Part shown: one piece after another, positions 1 to 8,902 of the stretch
Layout: every line of letters starts with the position of its first letter
Position numbering within the stretch: position 1 is the stretch's first letter
Assembly: GCF_019048265.1 (NCBI RefSeq)
Contig: NZ_CP077311.1
Location: 1,882,001 to 1,946,000 of the forward strand
DNA: 64,000 bases
Source of the DNA: Aeromonas sp. FDAARGOS 1405
GTDB taxonomy: Bacteria; Pseudomonadota; Gammaproteobacteria; Enterobacterales; Aeromonadaceae
Direction: 5' to 3'
The notes under the pieces: model-generated
Databases searched by the model: none
Told to the model about the DNA's origin: nothing
What the model saw: the letters and a program-made list of their open reading frames with translations, nothing else
Translations under genes and position numbers: made by a program

Positions 1-1551
1 GATCCGGTGGAAGTGCAGAACTATGTCGACAAGCACGACAACCAGACCCTGTTCGATAACCTGATCTACAAGGCGCCGGAAGGTGCCGATCTGGTACGGA
101 TGCAGGGAGTATCGCTGGCGACCGCCATGCTGGGTCAGGGCATTCCCTTCACCCACGCCGGTGTCGAGCTGCTGCGTTCCAAATCCATGGAGCGGGACAG
201 TTATGACTCGGGCGACTGGTACAACAAGGTCGACTACACCCTGGGCGACAACAACTTCGACAAGGGGTTGCCGCGCAAGGACAAGGATGGCGACAACTAT
301 CCACTGATTGAGCAGGTGCTCGGCAAGCATGCCAAGCCGGGCTCGGCCGAGATGGCGCAGATGGTGAGCTTCTATCAGGAGCTGGCGGAGCTGCGCAACT
401 CCTCCCGCCTGCTGCGTCTGGGCAGCGGCGCCGAGGTGATCAAGCGGGTCGACTTCCGCAATACCGGCCCGGATCAGGTGCCCGGCCTTATCGTCATGAC
501 GGTGGATGATGGCGTCAGTGCCGGGGCGGATCTGGATCCGGCCATCGATGGTCTGGTGGTGATGATCAACGCCAGCAACCAGAGCCAGAGCATCGGCGAC
601 CTCCGTGATGGCAACGATCAGCCCATCGATCTGAGCGGTATGGTGCTTAGCAGCAAGCATCGCGCAGTCGACAGCATCGCCAGCGGCGCCGCCTATGACA
701 ACGGCCAGCTGACGCTGGGGGCCTGGTCTGCCGCCGTGTTCGTCAAGCCGCAGTCTGGTGCACAGGGCGCGGGCCTGCCGGTCAGCAAGAAGACCGACTT
801 GAGCACCCTGCCACCGTTTGGCAACACCGCCGTTTATCTGAAGGGGTTCCTCGGTGAATGGGGTGAGACCAACCAGATGACCTTCAGTAGCAACTTCATG
901 TATGAATTCACCACGGAAGTACAGGCTGACAAGCTGGGCTCAACCGAGGTGAAGATTGCAGATGCCAGCTGGGGGCCGGTCAACTATGGCAGCTGCAACG
1001 CCGGTGACAAGCTGGTGGTCGGCACTCCGCTGACCCTTTGCAAGGGTGGGGATACCGGCAACATCGGGCTCGATCTGGCCAAGGCGGGCAGCTACAAGTT
1101 CGTGTTTACCGCCATGAACAAGGACAAGCCCACCCTGAGCGTCAGCTTCACCGAGCCGGTGCAGAGTTGCAAGGTACTGGACACGGTGGCGGGCAATCCG
1201 CTCGGCTACAACCTGTTCGTCAAGGGTGAGCTCTCCGGCTGGGCCGCTCAGCCCCAGTACCAGTTGAGCTACAAGGGGATGGACGGCGATCTCGCCATCT
1301 ATCAGGCAGCCTTCAACTACACAGGCAGCACCGAGTTCAAGGTCGCCAACGAGGACTGGAGCAAGGAGTACCTGCTCAACGGCGGCGGCGCGCTGAAGGC
1401 GGAGACGGGCTACCCGTTCGCCTTCTCCGAGGCCGGTAGTGCCAACAACAGCATCACATTGCCGCAAGGGCTGTGGAGTGTGTTGGTGAAGGTTGACCCG
1501 GCTGGCGTCAAGGCAGGTACTGCCGTCATTCAGGAGTGCAGTGCCAAGTAA
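1..1551 (+). CDS. Pullulanase-type alpha-1,6-glucosidase, C-terminal part (5' end outside window)
   Basis: This is the 3' part of a secreted starch/pullulan debranching enzyme; the frame is open from base 1, so the true start lies upstream. The first ~110 visible residues are the end of a GH13 catalytic barrel (motifs GIPFTHAGVELLRSK and SGDWYNKVDY are typical of pullulanases). The following ~150 residues fit the family's beta-sandwich C-terminal domain (DUF3372 type). Beyond that, about residues 275-385 and 395-514 look like two related modules sharing YLKG/LFVKG, a tryptophan and GSTEhKhA..W, probably carbohydrate-binding. It hydrolyses alpha-1,6 branches outside the cytoplasm. A hairpin terminator follows. 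The family call is firm; the exact module types are inferred. Confidence 0.88.
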   Translation, partial: DPVEVQNYVDKHDNQTLFDNLIYKAPEGADLVRMQGVSLATAMLGQGIPFTHAGVELLRSKSMERDSYDSGDWYNKVDYTLGDNNFDKGLPRKDKDGDNYPLIEQVLGKHAKPGSAEMAQMVSFYQELAELRNSSRLLRLGSGAEVIKRVDFRNTGPDQVPGLIVMTVDDGVSAGADLDPAIDGLVVMINASNQSQSIGDLRDGNDQPIDLSGMVLSSKHRAVDSIASGAAYDNGQLTLGAWSAAVFVKPQSGAQGAGLPVSKKTDLSTLPPFGNTAVYLKGFLGEWGETNQMTFSSNFMYEFTTEVQADKLGSTEVKIADASWGPVNYGSCNAGDKLVVGTPLTLCKGGDTGNIGLDLAKAGSYKFVFTAMNKDKPTLSVSFTEPVQSCKVLDTVAGNPLGYNLFVKGELSGWAAQPQYQLSYKGMDGDLAIYQAAFNYTGSTEFKVANEDWSKEYLLNGGGALKAETGYPFAFSEAGSANNSITLPQGLWSVLVKVDPAGVKAGTAVIQECSAK

Positions 1552-1640
1552 GCAACCCATTGAGTCCGGGGGATGGCTCGGCGTCCCCGGGTTGAATTCC
1601 ACCTTGCCAAGGGTGGGATAACTCCGAGAGAGTAAGCAAA

Positions 1641-1677
1641 GCGCGACTGCCGACCGGCAGGCGCGCTTTTTCTTTTC
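1641..1677 (+). terminator. Rho-independent terminator of the pullulanase gene
   Basis: An 11-bp GC-rich stem (GCGCGACTGCC pairing with GGCAGGCGCGC, one mismatch) with a four-base loop is followed by TTTTTCTTTT. It lies 90 bases after the pullulanase stop codon. Confidence 0.85.
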
Positions 1678-1693
1678 CGTCACCGGCTGAAAC

Positions 1694-1716
1694 AAAAGCC
1701 GCCCGGATGGGGCGGC
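1694..1716 (-). terminator. Rho-independent terminator of zntA
   Basis: Read on the minus strand, a 7-bp stem GCCGCCC/GGGCGGC is followed by TTTTGTTT. It lies about 35 bases beyond the zntA stop codon and sits tail-to-tail with the pullulanase terminator. Confidence 0.75.
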
Positions 1717-1749
1717 ATTGGTTATTTCATGATGTCTGGCTGTGCGGGA

Positions 1750-4185
1750 TTAGCGCTTGCGTAGCAGACGCAAGGCGTTGGCAGTCACCAGCGCGGTGGC
1801 GCCGGTATCGGCCAGCACCGCAATCCACAGGCCGGTGATGCCGAGCAGGCTGGTGACCAGGAAGATGGCCTTCAGTCCCAGTGCCAGCGCGATATTCTGG
1901 TGAATATTGGCCAGTGCCGCCCGCGACAGCCGGATCATCGCGGCGATGCCACCGAGCTGGTTGTGGGTCAGCGCCGCATCGGCAGTCTCCAGCGCCACGT
2001 CGGTGCCGCCCCCCATGGCGATGCCGATACTGGCCCGCTTCATGGCGGGGGCATCGTTGATGCCATCGCCGATCATTGCGACCTTTTGCGTCAGACCGAG
2101 CTTGGCGATCTCATCGACCTTGCCCTCCGGCAGCAGGCCGGCACGCCAGCCCATGCCGAGCTCACCGGCGATGGCCTCGGCGGCGCGGGGGTTGTCGCCG
2201 GTCAGCATGATGCTCTGCAGACCGAGCTGGTTGAGCTCTTGCAGTGCCGCAGCAGCTTCCGGCCGGATCTGGTCGCGCAGGGCCAGCAGGGCGGCCGGCA
2301 GAGCCTGGTCGCCGACGCTCTGGCAGAGCACCACAACGGTCTTGCCCTGCCGCTCCAGCGAAGCAATCCGGATTTGCTGTTCCACATTCAGGGTCGCCAC
2401 CCGGCTCGGTGCCAGAAGTTGCCACAGTTCACCGTTGATGCGTCCCTCAACCCCCATGCCCGGCAGGGCACGCAGGTCGCGAGCCTCCGCCAGCGAGAGT
2501 CCCTGTTCGGTCGCGTTGGCGACCACGGCGCGGGCCAGCGGGTGGTGGGAGCCCTGCTCGATGGCAGCCGCCAGTGCCAGCAACTCGGCCTCCGGTTGGC
2601 CATTGAGGCTGACCAGCTCGGTCAGTTGCGGCTTGCCCTGGGTCAGAGTGCCGGTCTTGTCAAAGGCGACGGTATCGATATGGGCCAATCGCTCCAGCGC
2701 GGCACCACCCTTGATCAGGGCCCCCTGACGGGTTGCCGCAGCCAGCGCCGAGGTAACCGCTGCCGGGGTGGAGATGACCAGCGCGCAGGGGCAGCCGATC
2801 AGCAGCAGCGCCAGTCCGCGATAGATCCACTCGTCCCAGCTCTGGCCAAAGGCAAGGGGCGGCACCAGCACCACCAGCAGGGCAACCAGCATCATGGCCG
2901 GGGTATACCAGCGGCTGAAGCGGTCAATAAAGCGCTCGATGGGGGCGCGCTGGCTTTCGGCCTCCTCGATGAGGTGCAGAATGCGGTCGATGGCGTTGTT
3001 GCCGGGTTCGGACACCACCTCAAGGTGCAGCACCCGATCGGCAGCCAGACTACCGGCCGGCACCTTGTCCCCCTGGCGACGTTCCACCGGAATGGATTCA
3101 CCGGTCAGGGCGCTTTCGTCAAACGCACCGAGCTCATTGAGCAGGCGGGCGTCGGCAGGTAGACGGGCACCCGGGGCGATTTCGATGATATCGCCGGGAT
3201 GCAGCTCATCGGCAGCTACCTCTTCCCGCACCTCGCCCTCGGCAGTGGTACGGATGCGCAGCGCCTTGTCAGGCACCAGCGCCATCAGGGCTGTGACCCC
3301 GGCCCGGGCGCGTCCGGCGGCGTAGGCCTCCAGATGTTCACCCAGCATAAAGAGCAGCAGCACCATGGCCGCTTCGGCGGTTTCACCGAGGAACAGGGCC
3401 CCCACGGCGGCCACCGTCATCAGGGTCTCGATGGCGAAGGGGGAGCCGCTTTTGGTCAGCGCCCACGCCTTGCGGGAGATGGGCCACAGACCCCAGAGGG
3501 TCGCCAGGGTAAAGAGTGGCTGACCGAGCTCTTTCGGCAGCAGGGCGGCGACCAGCATCAGGCCGGCTAGTGACAGGGGCTGCCAATATTTGCCCAAAAA
3601 GTTACCGAATAGATTGCCTTGCAGGGGCGGTTGTGAAGCTTGCTTGCGGCCAGCTGCCTGCTTGTCAGCACTTTCCCCCTTGAGCTGGAAACCGGCGGCC
3701 AGCACGGCGGCGGTGACGGGATCGGGTGAGAGGCCGGGGGCCAGATCCACCACCAGCTTCTCGGTGGCAAACAATACGCGCGCCTGTTGTACGCCGCTCA
3801 CCCGGCTGACGGCGGTCTCGATCTTGCGGGCGCAGCTGGGGCAATCCATCCCCAACACCTGCCAGCTGTGGCGACTGTTACCTTGCGCAGGCGCAACCAG
3901 AGGGTCGGCAGGTGGCATATCGTGCTCATGCTCGTGAGCTGGCGATAAGGGGGCGCTGCAGCACACTTGATCGTGACAGCCTCCTCGGGGAGGCTCTTCA
4001 TCCTCGGGGGATTCATTGCCGTCACGGGATGCGTGCTCATGAGGCGTCTGGGTTGAACAGCAACTGACGGGCGTGGTGTTGTCGCAGCAGTGGCTATCGT
4101 GGTGATGTTCACTCTGGCCGGGGGCCGCCTTGCTGACGGCCTTGATGGGGGCGGCGTGCTGATGATTGCAGCAGGATTTGCTCAT
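1750..4185 (-). CDS. zntA: Zn/Cd/Pb-exporting P1B-type ATPase ZntA
   Basis: Inner-membrane P-type ATPase that pumps Zn2+, Cd2+ and Pb2+ out of the cytoplasm. The 811-residue protein has a heavy-metal-associated domain with CPSC at 115-118, the actuator motif TGES at 361-364, the membrane CPC metal site at 465-467, the phosphorylation motif DKTGT at 509-513 and the hinge GDGINDAP. The last membrane helix keeps the aspartate of ADTGATALV seen in ZntA proteins. Residues 1-105 form an unusual leader rich in His and Cys with four CC doublets. The start at 4185 is chosen because the longer open frame to 4398 overlaps tpx and crosses the promoter. Transcription is probably controlled by a ZntR-like protein encoded elsewhere. 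Confidence 0.93.
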   Translation of the reverse strand: MSKSCCNHQHAAPIKAVSKAAPGQSEHHHDSHCCDNTTPVSCCSTQTPHEHASRDGNESPEDEEPPRGGCHDQVCCSAPLSPAHEHEHDMPPADPLVAPAQGNSRHSWQVLGMDCPSCARKIETAVSRVSGVQQARVLFATEKLVVDLAPGLSPDPVTAAVLAAGFQLKGESADKQAAGRKQASQPPLQGNLFGNFLGKYWQPLSLAGLMLVAALLPKELGQPLFTLATLWGLWPISRKAWALTKSGSPFAIETLMTVAAVGALFLGETAEAAMVLLLFMLGEHLEAYAAGRARAGVTALMALVPDKALRIRTTAEGEVREEVAADELHPGDIIEIAPGARLPADARLLNELGAFDESALTGESIPVERRQGDKVPAGSLAADRVLHLEVVSEPGNNAIDRILHLIEEAESQRAPIERFIDRFSRWYTPAMMLVALLVVLVPPLAFGQSWDEWIYRGLALLLIGCPCALVISTPAAVTSALAAATRQGALIKGGAALERLAHIDTVAFDKTGTLTQGKPQLTELVSLNGQPEAELLALAAAIEQGSHHPLARAVVANATEQGLSLAEARDLRALPGMGVEGRINGELWQLLAPSRVATLNVEQQIRIASLERQGKTVVVLCQSVGDQALPAALLALRDQIRPEAAAALQELNQLGLQSIMLTGDNPRAAEAIAGELGMGWRAGLLPEGKVDEIAKLGLTQKVAMIGDGINDAPAMKRASIGIAMGGGTDVALETADAALTHNQLGGIAAMIRLSRAALANIHQNIALALGLKAIFLVTSLLGITGLWIAVLADTGATALVTANALRLLRKR

Positions 4186-4240
4186 GATGAGTCCCTCTTG
4201 ATGGATCCCGCCCCTGCGAGATCCCTGATTACTGAGAAGG

Positions 4241-4272
4241 AGTCTAAACCTTGGTGTTAAGTCCAAGGTCAA
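4241..4272 (-). promoter_or_regulatory. MerR-family-type promoter and operator of zntA
   Basis: On the minus strand, TTGACC (4272-4267) and TAGACT (4246-4241) are separated by 20 bp, the overlong spacer typical of MerR-family metal-responsive promoters. The spacer overlaps a perfect dyad with arms ACCTTGG and CCAAGGT at 4248-4269. The site is 55 bases upstream of the zntA start. Binding of ZntR is inferred; no MerR-family gene is in the window. Confidence 0.8.
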
Positions 4273-4322
4273 CCCCTTTATATCCCTTGTCTTCGCGGGT
4301 GTTTGTCTGGTCCCGCCGCCCC

Positions 4323-4328
4323 TATACT
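4323..4328 (+). promoter_or_regulatory. Probable -10 element of tpx
   Basis: TATACT lies 41 bases before the tpx start. A recognisable -35 is weak (TGTTTG at the 17-bp position), so this is a tentative call. It is divergent from the zntA promoter. Confidence 0.4.
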
Positions 4329-4369
4329 GATCACCCGGATTTTTACTACACCAATAAAGGACATAACAC

Positions 4370-4870
4370 ATGAGCAACTCAGTCACTCTGCAAGGCAACC
4401 CGGTTTCCGTCGCTGGTCACTTCCCGGTCGCCGGTGAGCAAGCCAAGCCCTTCTCTCTGGTGGCCAAGGATCTCTCCGACGTGACCCTGGCAAGCTTTGC
4501 CGGTCAGCGCAAAATCCTGAACATCTTCCCGAGCGTCGATACCCCAACCTGCGCGACCTCTGTGCGCAAGTTCAACGAGCAGGCCAGCGCGCTGGAGAAC
4601 ACAGTCGTGCTGTGCATCTCCGCCGATCTGCCGTTCGCCCAGTCCCGCTTCTGCGGCGCCGAAGGTCTGGACAAGGTAGTGACCCTCTCCACCCTGCGCG
4701 GTGCGGCCTTCATGGAAGATTATGGCGTTGCTTTCTCTTCTGGTCCGCTGGTCGGTCTGACCGCTCGCGCCATCGTGGTGCTGGATGGTGACAACAAGGT
4801 GCTGCATAGCGAGCTGGTCGCCGAAGTGGCCGACGAGCCGAACTACGCTGCTGCGCTGGCCGTGCTATAA
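4370..4870 (+). CDS. tpx: Thiol peroxidase Tpx
   Basis: Atypical 2-Cys peroxiredoxin that reduces hydrogen peroxide and alkyl hydroperoxides using thioredoxin. The 166-residue protein matches E. coli Tpx in length and keeps the peroxidatic cysteine C61 in DTPTCATSV and the resolving cysteine C95 in SRFCGAEG. A ribosome binding site (AAAGGA) precedes the ATG. The gene is single, divergent from zntA, and followed by a strong terminator. Nothing unusual in the sequence. Confidence 0.97.
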   Translation: MSNSVTLQGNPVSVAGHFPVAGEQAKPFSLVAKDLSDVTLASFAGQRKILNIFPSVDTPTCATSVRKFNEQASALENTVVLCISADLPFAQSRFCGAEGLDKVVTLSTLRGAAFMEDYGVAFSSGPLVGLTARAIVVLDGDNKVLHSELVAEVADEPNYAAALAVL

Positions 4871-4883
4871 GGCTGCAAGCCAT

Positions 4884-4912
4884 AAAAAATCCCGCTTCGG
4901 CGGGATTTTTTA
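4884..4912. terminator. Bidirectional terminator between tpx and the solute-binding gene
   Basis: Perfect stem ATCCCGC/GCGGGAT with a TTCG loop flanked by A-tract and T-tract, so it can end transcription from both converging genes. Confidence 0.88.
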
Positions 4913-4928
4913 TGCGGGAATTGTCCGT

Positions 4929-5756
4929 TCAGGGCGTAGCTGGCGGGGTGGTCGCCGGTTCAGCCTTGGCGGTTGGGGAGGGTTGCCACTCCACATAGGG
5001 GCGGTGGATCTTCTCGTAGATCTCGGCCAGTTTGCCGGTGGCAGCCAGCTGATCAATGGCTTGGCGGAGAAATTCGTCCATCTCATCACCTGCTGCCCCT
5101 TTCTGGATGATGAAGACATCCTCGAAATCCCCGAAAAATTCTCGCCTGATATTGGTCAGCCCCAGCTGCTTGAGCATCAGGTCGGCCTCCTCTTGTGCCC
5201 AGACAAAGGCGTCGATACGGCCGCGTGAGAGCTTGCGCAGTGACTGTTCGATACTCATCGATCGCTGCACCGGGAAGGGCATATAGTCGGGAACGGCCTC
5301 GATCAGCAGATCCCGTTTGGTGGGCACTATGCCGTAGGCCATATCTGTGGTGACCGGATAGGCGGTATTGCTGTAAATCACATGGGCAACTTTGCCAAAA
5401 CTGCGGGTGCTGAAGCGATAAGCCAGCATATCGATATCCTTGAGGTTGCGGATGGCGGGCAGCCCCAGATCAGCCTTGCCGGAGATCACCCCAGCCATGG
5501 CACGGGCGATGGGGTAGATGGTGATCTTGATGGTCACATCGGGGTAGAGATCATCGATGGCGTGCACCAGGTCGACAAAGGGGCCTGTCTTGTCGGCATT
5601 GATCAGCCCAGGCAGCTCGCCAAGGTGGGCATTGAGGATGCGCACAGGTTTAGACGGCTCGGGGGGGGCGTCGTTTTCCGGAGTCTGCGACAGGCCGAGA
5701 GTTGCGCTGCCGAGCAGGGTGACCACGAGCAGCAGAAGGGGGATGTGTCTGGTCAT
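4929..5756 (-). CDS. Periplasmic solute-binding protein, family 3-like
   Basis: 275 residues with a typical Sec signal peptide (hydrophobic residues 5-20). The rest resembles the bacterial extracellular solute-binding family 3 fold used in amino-acid ABC uptake, including the C-terminal pattern of an amphipathic helix (FLRQAIDQLAATGKLAEIYEKI). No permease or ATPase gene is adjacent, so the ligand and partner are unknown; such orphan members can be sensory. The end is Pro/Ala/Thr-rich (AKAEPATTPPATP). It converges on tpx. Family assignment moderately sure; substrate not inferable. Confidence 0.72.
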   Translation of the reverse strand: MTRHIPLLLLVVTLLGSATLGLSQTPENDAPPEPSKPVRILNAHLGELPGLINADKTGPFVDLVHAIDDLYPDVTIKITIYPIARAMAGVISGKADLGLPAIRNLKDIDMLAYRFSTRSFGKVAHVIYSNTAYPVTTDMAYGIVPTKRDLLIEAVPDYMPFPVQRSMSIEQSLRKLSRGRIDAFVWAQEEADLMLKQLGLTNIRREFFGDFEDVFIIQKGAAGDEMDEFLRQAIDQLAATGKLAEIYEKIHRPYVEWQPSPTAKAEPATTPPATP

Positions 5757-5900
5757 GACGTGTCTCTCTTGGTGATGGGTCAGCTAAAGTGTAGTCAGAC
5801 CGTCGCCAGCGCCCCTCGGCCAGGCCATCATGGATAGGGTTTTACTTCTCGGCCCCCGCTCACTAGACTTCGCCTCCCACTTCTTTGTTGACGTAGCGCC

Positions 5901-7130
5901 ATGACCTTTAGCGAACTTGCCCTCCATCCCGCTCTGCTTGCCTCTTTGCCCGCCACCTTGCAGACGCCGACCCGCATCCAGCAGCTGGCCATTCCGGCGG
6001 CGCTGGCGGGGCAGGATCTGCTGGCGCTGGCCCAGACCGGCAGCGGCAAGACGCTGGCGTTTGGCTTGCCGCTGCTGCAACGGCTGGATCCCGCCTCCAG
6101 TCAGGTGCAGGGTCTGGTGCTGGTGCCGATCCGCGAGCTGGCGATTCAGGTCACTGCCGCGCTAAAAGAGGGGGCCGAGGCGCTGGGGTTGCGCATCGTG
6201 ACGTTGTGTGGTGGCGTTGCGCAGGAGCGGCAACAGGCCGAGCTAGCGCTGGGGCCACAGCTGCTGGTGGCGACGCCGGGGCGGCTGCGGGATCTGCTGA
6301 CCCAGCAACTGTTGGGGCTGGATGGTTTGCAACTGCTGGTGCTGGATGAAGCGGATCGCTTGCTGGAGATGGGCTTTGCTCCCGACATCAAGGCGCTGCT
6401 CGGCTTTATTCCGGCGGATCGCCAGACCCTGCTCTTCTCCGCCACCTTGCCTGCCGAGCTGGAGGCGCTGGCCAACGGCCTGCTGCGCGAGCCAACCCGT
6501 ATCGAGGCCAACCCCCTCAACAGCGTGGTGAACGAGATCGAAGAGCGGCTCTATCTGGTCAACAAGAGCAGCAAGGTACCGGCGCTTATCAGCTTGCTCA
6601 AGGAGCAGGCGTGGCCGCAGGTGCTGGTCTTTATCAGTGTGCGGGATGATGCCGACGGGGTTGCCAGAAAGCTGGCAAAGGCGGGCATTGCGGTGGCCGC
6701 CCTTCATGGCGAGAAGGAGCAGGCGGTGCGCGAGCAGGCGCTCGGCGATTTCAAAGAGGGCAAAATTCGGGTGCTGGTGGCCACCGACCTGATGGCGCGC
6801 GGCATCCATGTGGAGGCGCTGCCGCTGGTGATCAATCTGGACTTGCCCGCCAGCGCCCCTGTCTATGTACACCGCCTCGGTCGTACCGCCCGGGCTGGCC
6901 GCGATGGGTTGGCCATTTCGCTGGTCTGCCATGGCGAGAGTGACATGCTGCAAGCTATCCGCACCCTGACCGGCCGCGAGCTGCCGTTGGGCGATCTGGC
7001 GGGATTCCCGGTCACCGACCAGCCTGCCAGCGGGGAGGGCAAACGCCCCCCTCGTGACAAGCAGGCCAATCGCCGTACCCAGGCCAAACGCAGCGTCAAG
7101 CAGTTCAAAGGCAAGACGCCGCGTAGTTGA
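5901..7130 (+). CDS. DEAD-box ATP-dependent RNA helicase
   Basis: 409-residue RNA helicase with the full motif set: Q motif (TPTRIQQLAIP), Walker A AQTGSGKT at 44-51, PIRELA, TPGR, DEAD at 149-152, SAT, the helicase C-terminal motif DLMARGIH and HRLGRTAR. The tail after ~375 is basic, as in RhlE-type helicases that act in RNA decay or ribosome assembly. ATG at 5901; the ribosome binding site is weak. It converges with the next gene, with only three bases between stops. The sub-family (RhlE, DbpA-like or other) cannot be settled by eye. Confidence 0.92.
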   Translation: MTFSELALHPALLASLPATLQTPTRIQQLAIPAALAGQDLLALAQTGSGKTLAFGLPLLQRLDPASSQVQGLVLVPIRELAIQVTAALKEGAEALGLRIVTLCGGVAQERQQAELALGPQLLVATPGRLRDLLTQQLLGLDGLQLLVLDEADRLLEMGFAPDIKALLGFIPADRQTLLFSATLPAELEALANGLLREPTRIEANPLNSVVNEIEERLYLVNKSSKVPALISLLKEQAWPQVLVFISVRDDADGVARKLAKAGIAVAALHGEKEQAVREQALGDFKEGKIRVLVATDLMARGIHVEALPLVINLDLPASAPVYVHRLGRTARAGRDGLAISLVCHGESDMLQAIRTLTGRELPLGDLAGFPVTDQPASGEGKRPPRDKQANRRTQAKRSVKQFKGKTPRS

Positions 7131-7133
7131 GCG

Positions 7134-7964
7134 TCAGGCTCGGGCCAGCGGGTAGGTGAAGAGCGCCAGATGGGCGAAGTTGAAGGCGAAGTGGATCAGG
7201 ATGGCCACGGAGAGTCGCCCGCTGAGCTGGAATGCCAGGCCGTAGCAGCAGCCTGCCAGGGTCGCAAACAGCGCCAGCAGTGGGCCACCGGGCAGGTGGA
7301 TGGCTCCGAACAGTAGCGCAGCCACGATGATGCCAATCCAGGGGCGGTAACGTTCGGTCAGCGCCTGCTGGATCGCGCCGCGAAACAGCGCCTCTTCCGC
7401 CACGCAGGTGAACAGCAGATTGTTGAGTGCAAACAGCCACCACCAGTGGGGCAGACCCACTTCCGGTTTCAGTGCCCCCAACTGCCAGGCGATGACCAGC
7501 AGAGCACCCAGCGGCAGCAGCAACAGCGCCAGCGGGCGCCAGCGGATTGCGCCCCCCTTGCCCAGCAGCATCGGGCAGGCCAGCAGCAAGCCAAAGAGCA
7601 GCAGCGGTTTGTCGAGGTTCAGATACATGTTGAATGGCACACTGGCGGGGCCTGCCAGTACCTGATCCAGCACCTTGAGATTGCTGAAACCGGGGATCAA
7701 ATGCAGGGTAAGTGCCACCGCCCATGCCAGCAGGGCTGACCATGCGAGGGGGCGGCTACGGTCGGAGAGGGTGGGCAGAAGCCAGGCCAGCAGCAGGGCT
7801 GCCAGCGTCACCAGCAGTGCGGTCGTGGTGATGCGATCCAGCCAGAGCGCCAGCAGCAGAGCCACAGCAAGCAGCAGGAAACCCGGCTGGCGTTGGCGTG
7901 CCATACAGAGCAGGGTGGCCAGTGCCAGTTCTGCCCAGATCAGTATGTCAGGTAGGGGTAACAT
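7134..7964 (-). CDS. CPBP-family intramembrane glutamic protease (CAAX/Abi type)
   Basis: 276-residue, very hydrophobic protein with about eight membrane segments. It carries the three CPBP motifs: EEALFRG (paired glutamates and arginine), GAIHL, and HFAFN. These metal-independent membrane proteases include type II CAAX prenyl proteases and bacteriocin-immunity-type proteins; the bacterial substrate is usually unknown. The start at 7964 is preceded by AGAGGAG at good spacing; the frame extends upstream but has no better site. No bacteriocin gene is nearby. Confidence 0.82.
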   Translation of the reverse strand: MLPLPDILIWAELALATLLCMARQRQPGFLLLAVALLLALWLDRITTTALLVTLAALLLAWLLPTLSDRSRPLAWSALLAWAVALTLHLIPGFSNLKVLDQVLAGPASVPFNMYLNLDKPLLLFGLLLACPMLLGKGGAIRWRPLALLLLPLGALLVIAWQLGALKPEVGLPHWWWLFALNNLLFTCVAEEALFRGAIQQALTERYRPWIGIIVAALLFGAIHLPGGPLLALFATLAGCCYGLAFQLSGRLSVAILIHFAFNFAHLALFTYPLARA

Positions 7965-8084
7965 CGGAACTCCTCTGTAACAAAAGCGCAGCACCTTAGC
8001 AGGGGCGTTGGCGCAAAGGCAACCAGACCGGGTTATTTGGGTCAGCCTCCTATACTGAACTGGAGAGTAAAGAGAGGGATGGCG

Positions 8085-8831
8085 ATGAAGCACTATGGCT
8101 GGTTGTTCTGTTGTTGGTGTGGATGGTTGTCATGCGCTCCCCTGTCGCTGGTAACCGGAGATTTTTCGCCCTATTCCGGGGCCGGGCTGCCTGATGGTGG
8201 GCAGAGCACCCGGTTGGTGACGACCCTGCTGCGCGAGGCTGGCTATGACGAGCTGAAGGTGGATTATCTGCCATGGAACCGGGGCTACGAGCTGGTTCGC
8301 AACGGCCTGGCATCCGCCACCTTCCCTTATGCCTGGACGCGTGAGCGAGCCAAGCTGTTCTATTACAGCGCCCCCATTCATATCGATCACCTCTCCTGGT
8401 TCACCTATCGTGGCAGTGATGCGGTACTCGATGGCAAGTGGCAGGGGTTGAGAGTCTGTATTCCCGCCAGCTGGAGCACCAGTCACGCAGATGAGGTGAT
8501 TGCCCGTTTTTCATTGCGGCTCACTCGCCCCAAGAGTTTGGTGCAATGTCTGCAACTGCTTGAGCGGAAACGGGTTGATCTGATGCCGATGAATGATGCG
8601 GTGACGGCGGACGCCAGCATGCAGGTGTTCGGCGACCCGAACTATCTGCAACCGCTCCCCTATTTTCGCCAGCGGGATACCTTCTATTTGCTGGTGTCGC
8701 GCAAGATGCAAAATGGACGCGAACTGATAGAACGCTTCAACGAAGCCTTGGCTGCGGCACGTGCCAGTGGCCATTACGACCAACTGGTTCCCTGGGGACA
8801 GCCACGTCTGCTGCGCTGTGAGCAACCCTGA
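8085..8831 (+). CDS. Periplasmic solute-binding-like protein
   Basis: 248 residues, starting with a signal peptide (MKHYGWLFCCWCGWLSCAPLS) and then a family-3 type solute-binding fold (GDFSPYSG, LPWNRGYELV, PYAWTRERAKLFYYSAPI). The ATG at 8085 is preferred over 8079 because AGAGAGG at 8071-8077 gives proper spacing. It is a single gene ended by a terminator and has no transporter partner. Its style, close to the amino-acid-binding or sensory orphans common in Aeromonas and Vibrio, resembles the protein at 4929-5756, but the two are not close copies. Ligand unknown. Confidence 0.7.
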   Translation: MKHYGWLFCCWCGWLSCAPLSLVTGDFSPYSGAGLPDGGQSTRLVTTLLREAGYDELKVDYLPWNRGYELVRNGLASATFPYAWTRERAKLFYYSAPIHIDHLSWFTYRGSDAVLDGKWQGLRVCIPASWSTSHADEVIARFSLRLTRPKSLVQCLQLLERKRVDLMPMNDAVTADASMQVFGDPNYLQPLPYFRQRDTFYLLVSRKMQNGRELIERFNEALAAARASGHYDQLVPWGQPRLLRCEQP

Positions 8832-8856
8832 GTCAGAGCAGATTGGCACCAATTAA

Positions 8857-8886
8857 AAAGCCGGAGCAGTGGCTCCGGCTTTCTTT
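8857..8886 (+). terminator. Rho-independent terminator
   Basis: Stem AAAGCCGGAGC/GCTCCGGCTTT with an AGTG loop, followed by a short T-rich stretch. It lies between converging genes and may serve both. Confidence 0.8.
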
Positions 8887-8902
8887 ATGCCTTCAGGGGC
8901 GA

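Noticed and set aside
4186..4398. Longer N-terminus for ZntA
   Set aside because: The frame is open to 4398, but it overlaps the tpx start and runs through the MerR-type promoter; the start at 4185 leads straight into the Cys/His-rich region.
7134..7964. Bacteriocin immunity system around the CPBP protease
   Set aside because: CPBP proteins are sometimes bacteriocin immunity factors, but no bacteriocin, leader peptide or exporter gene is adjacent.
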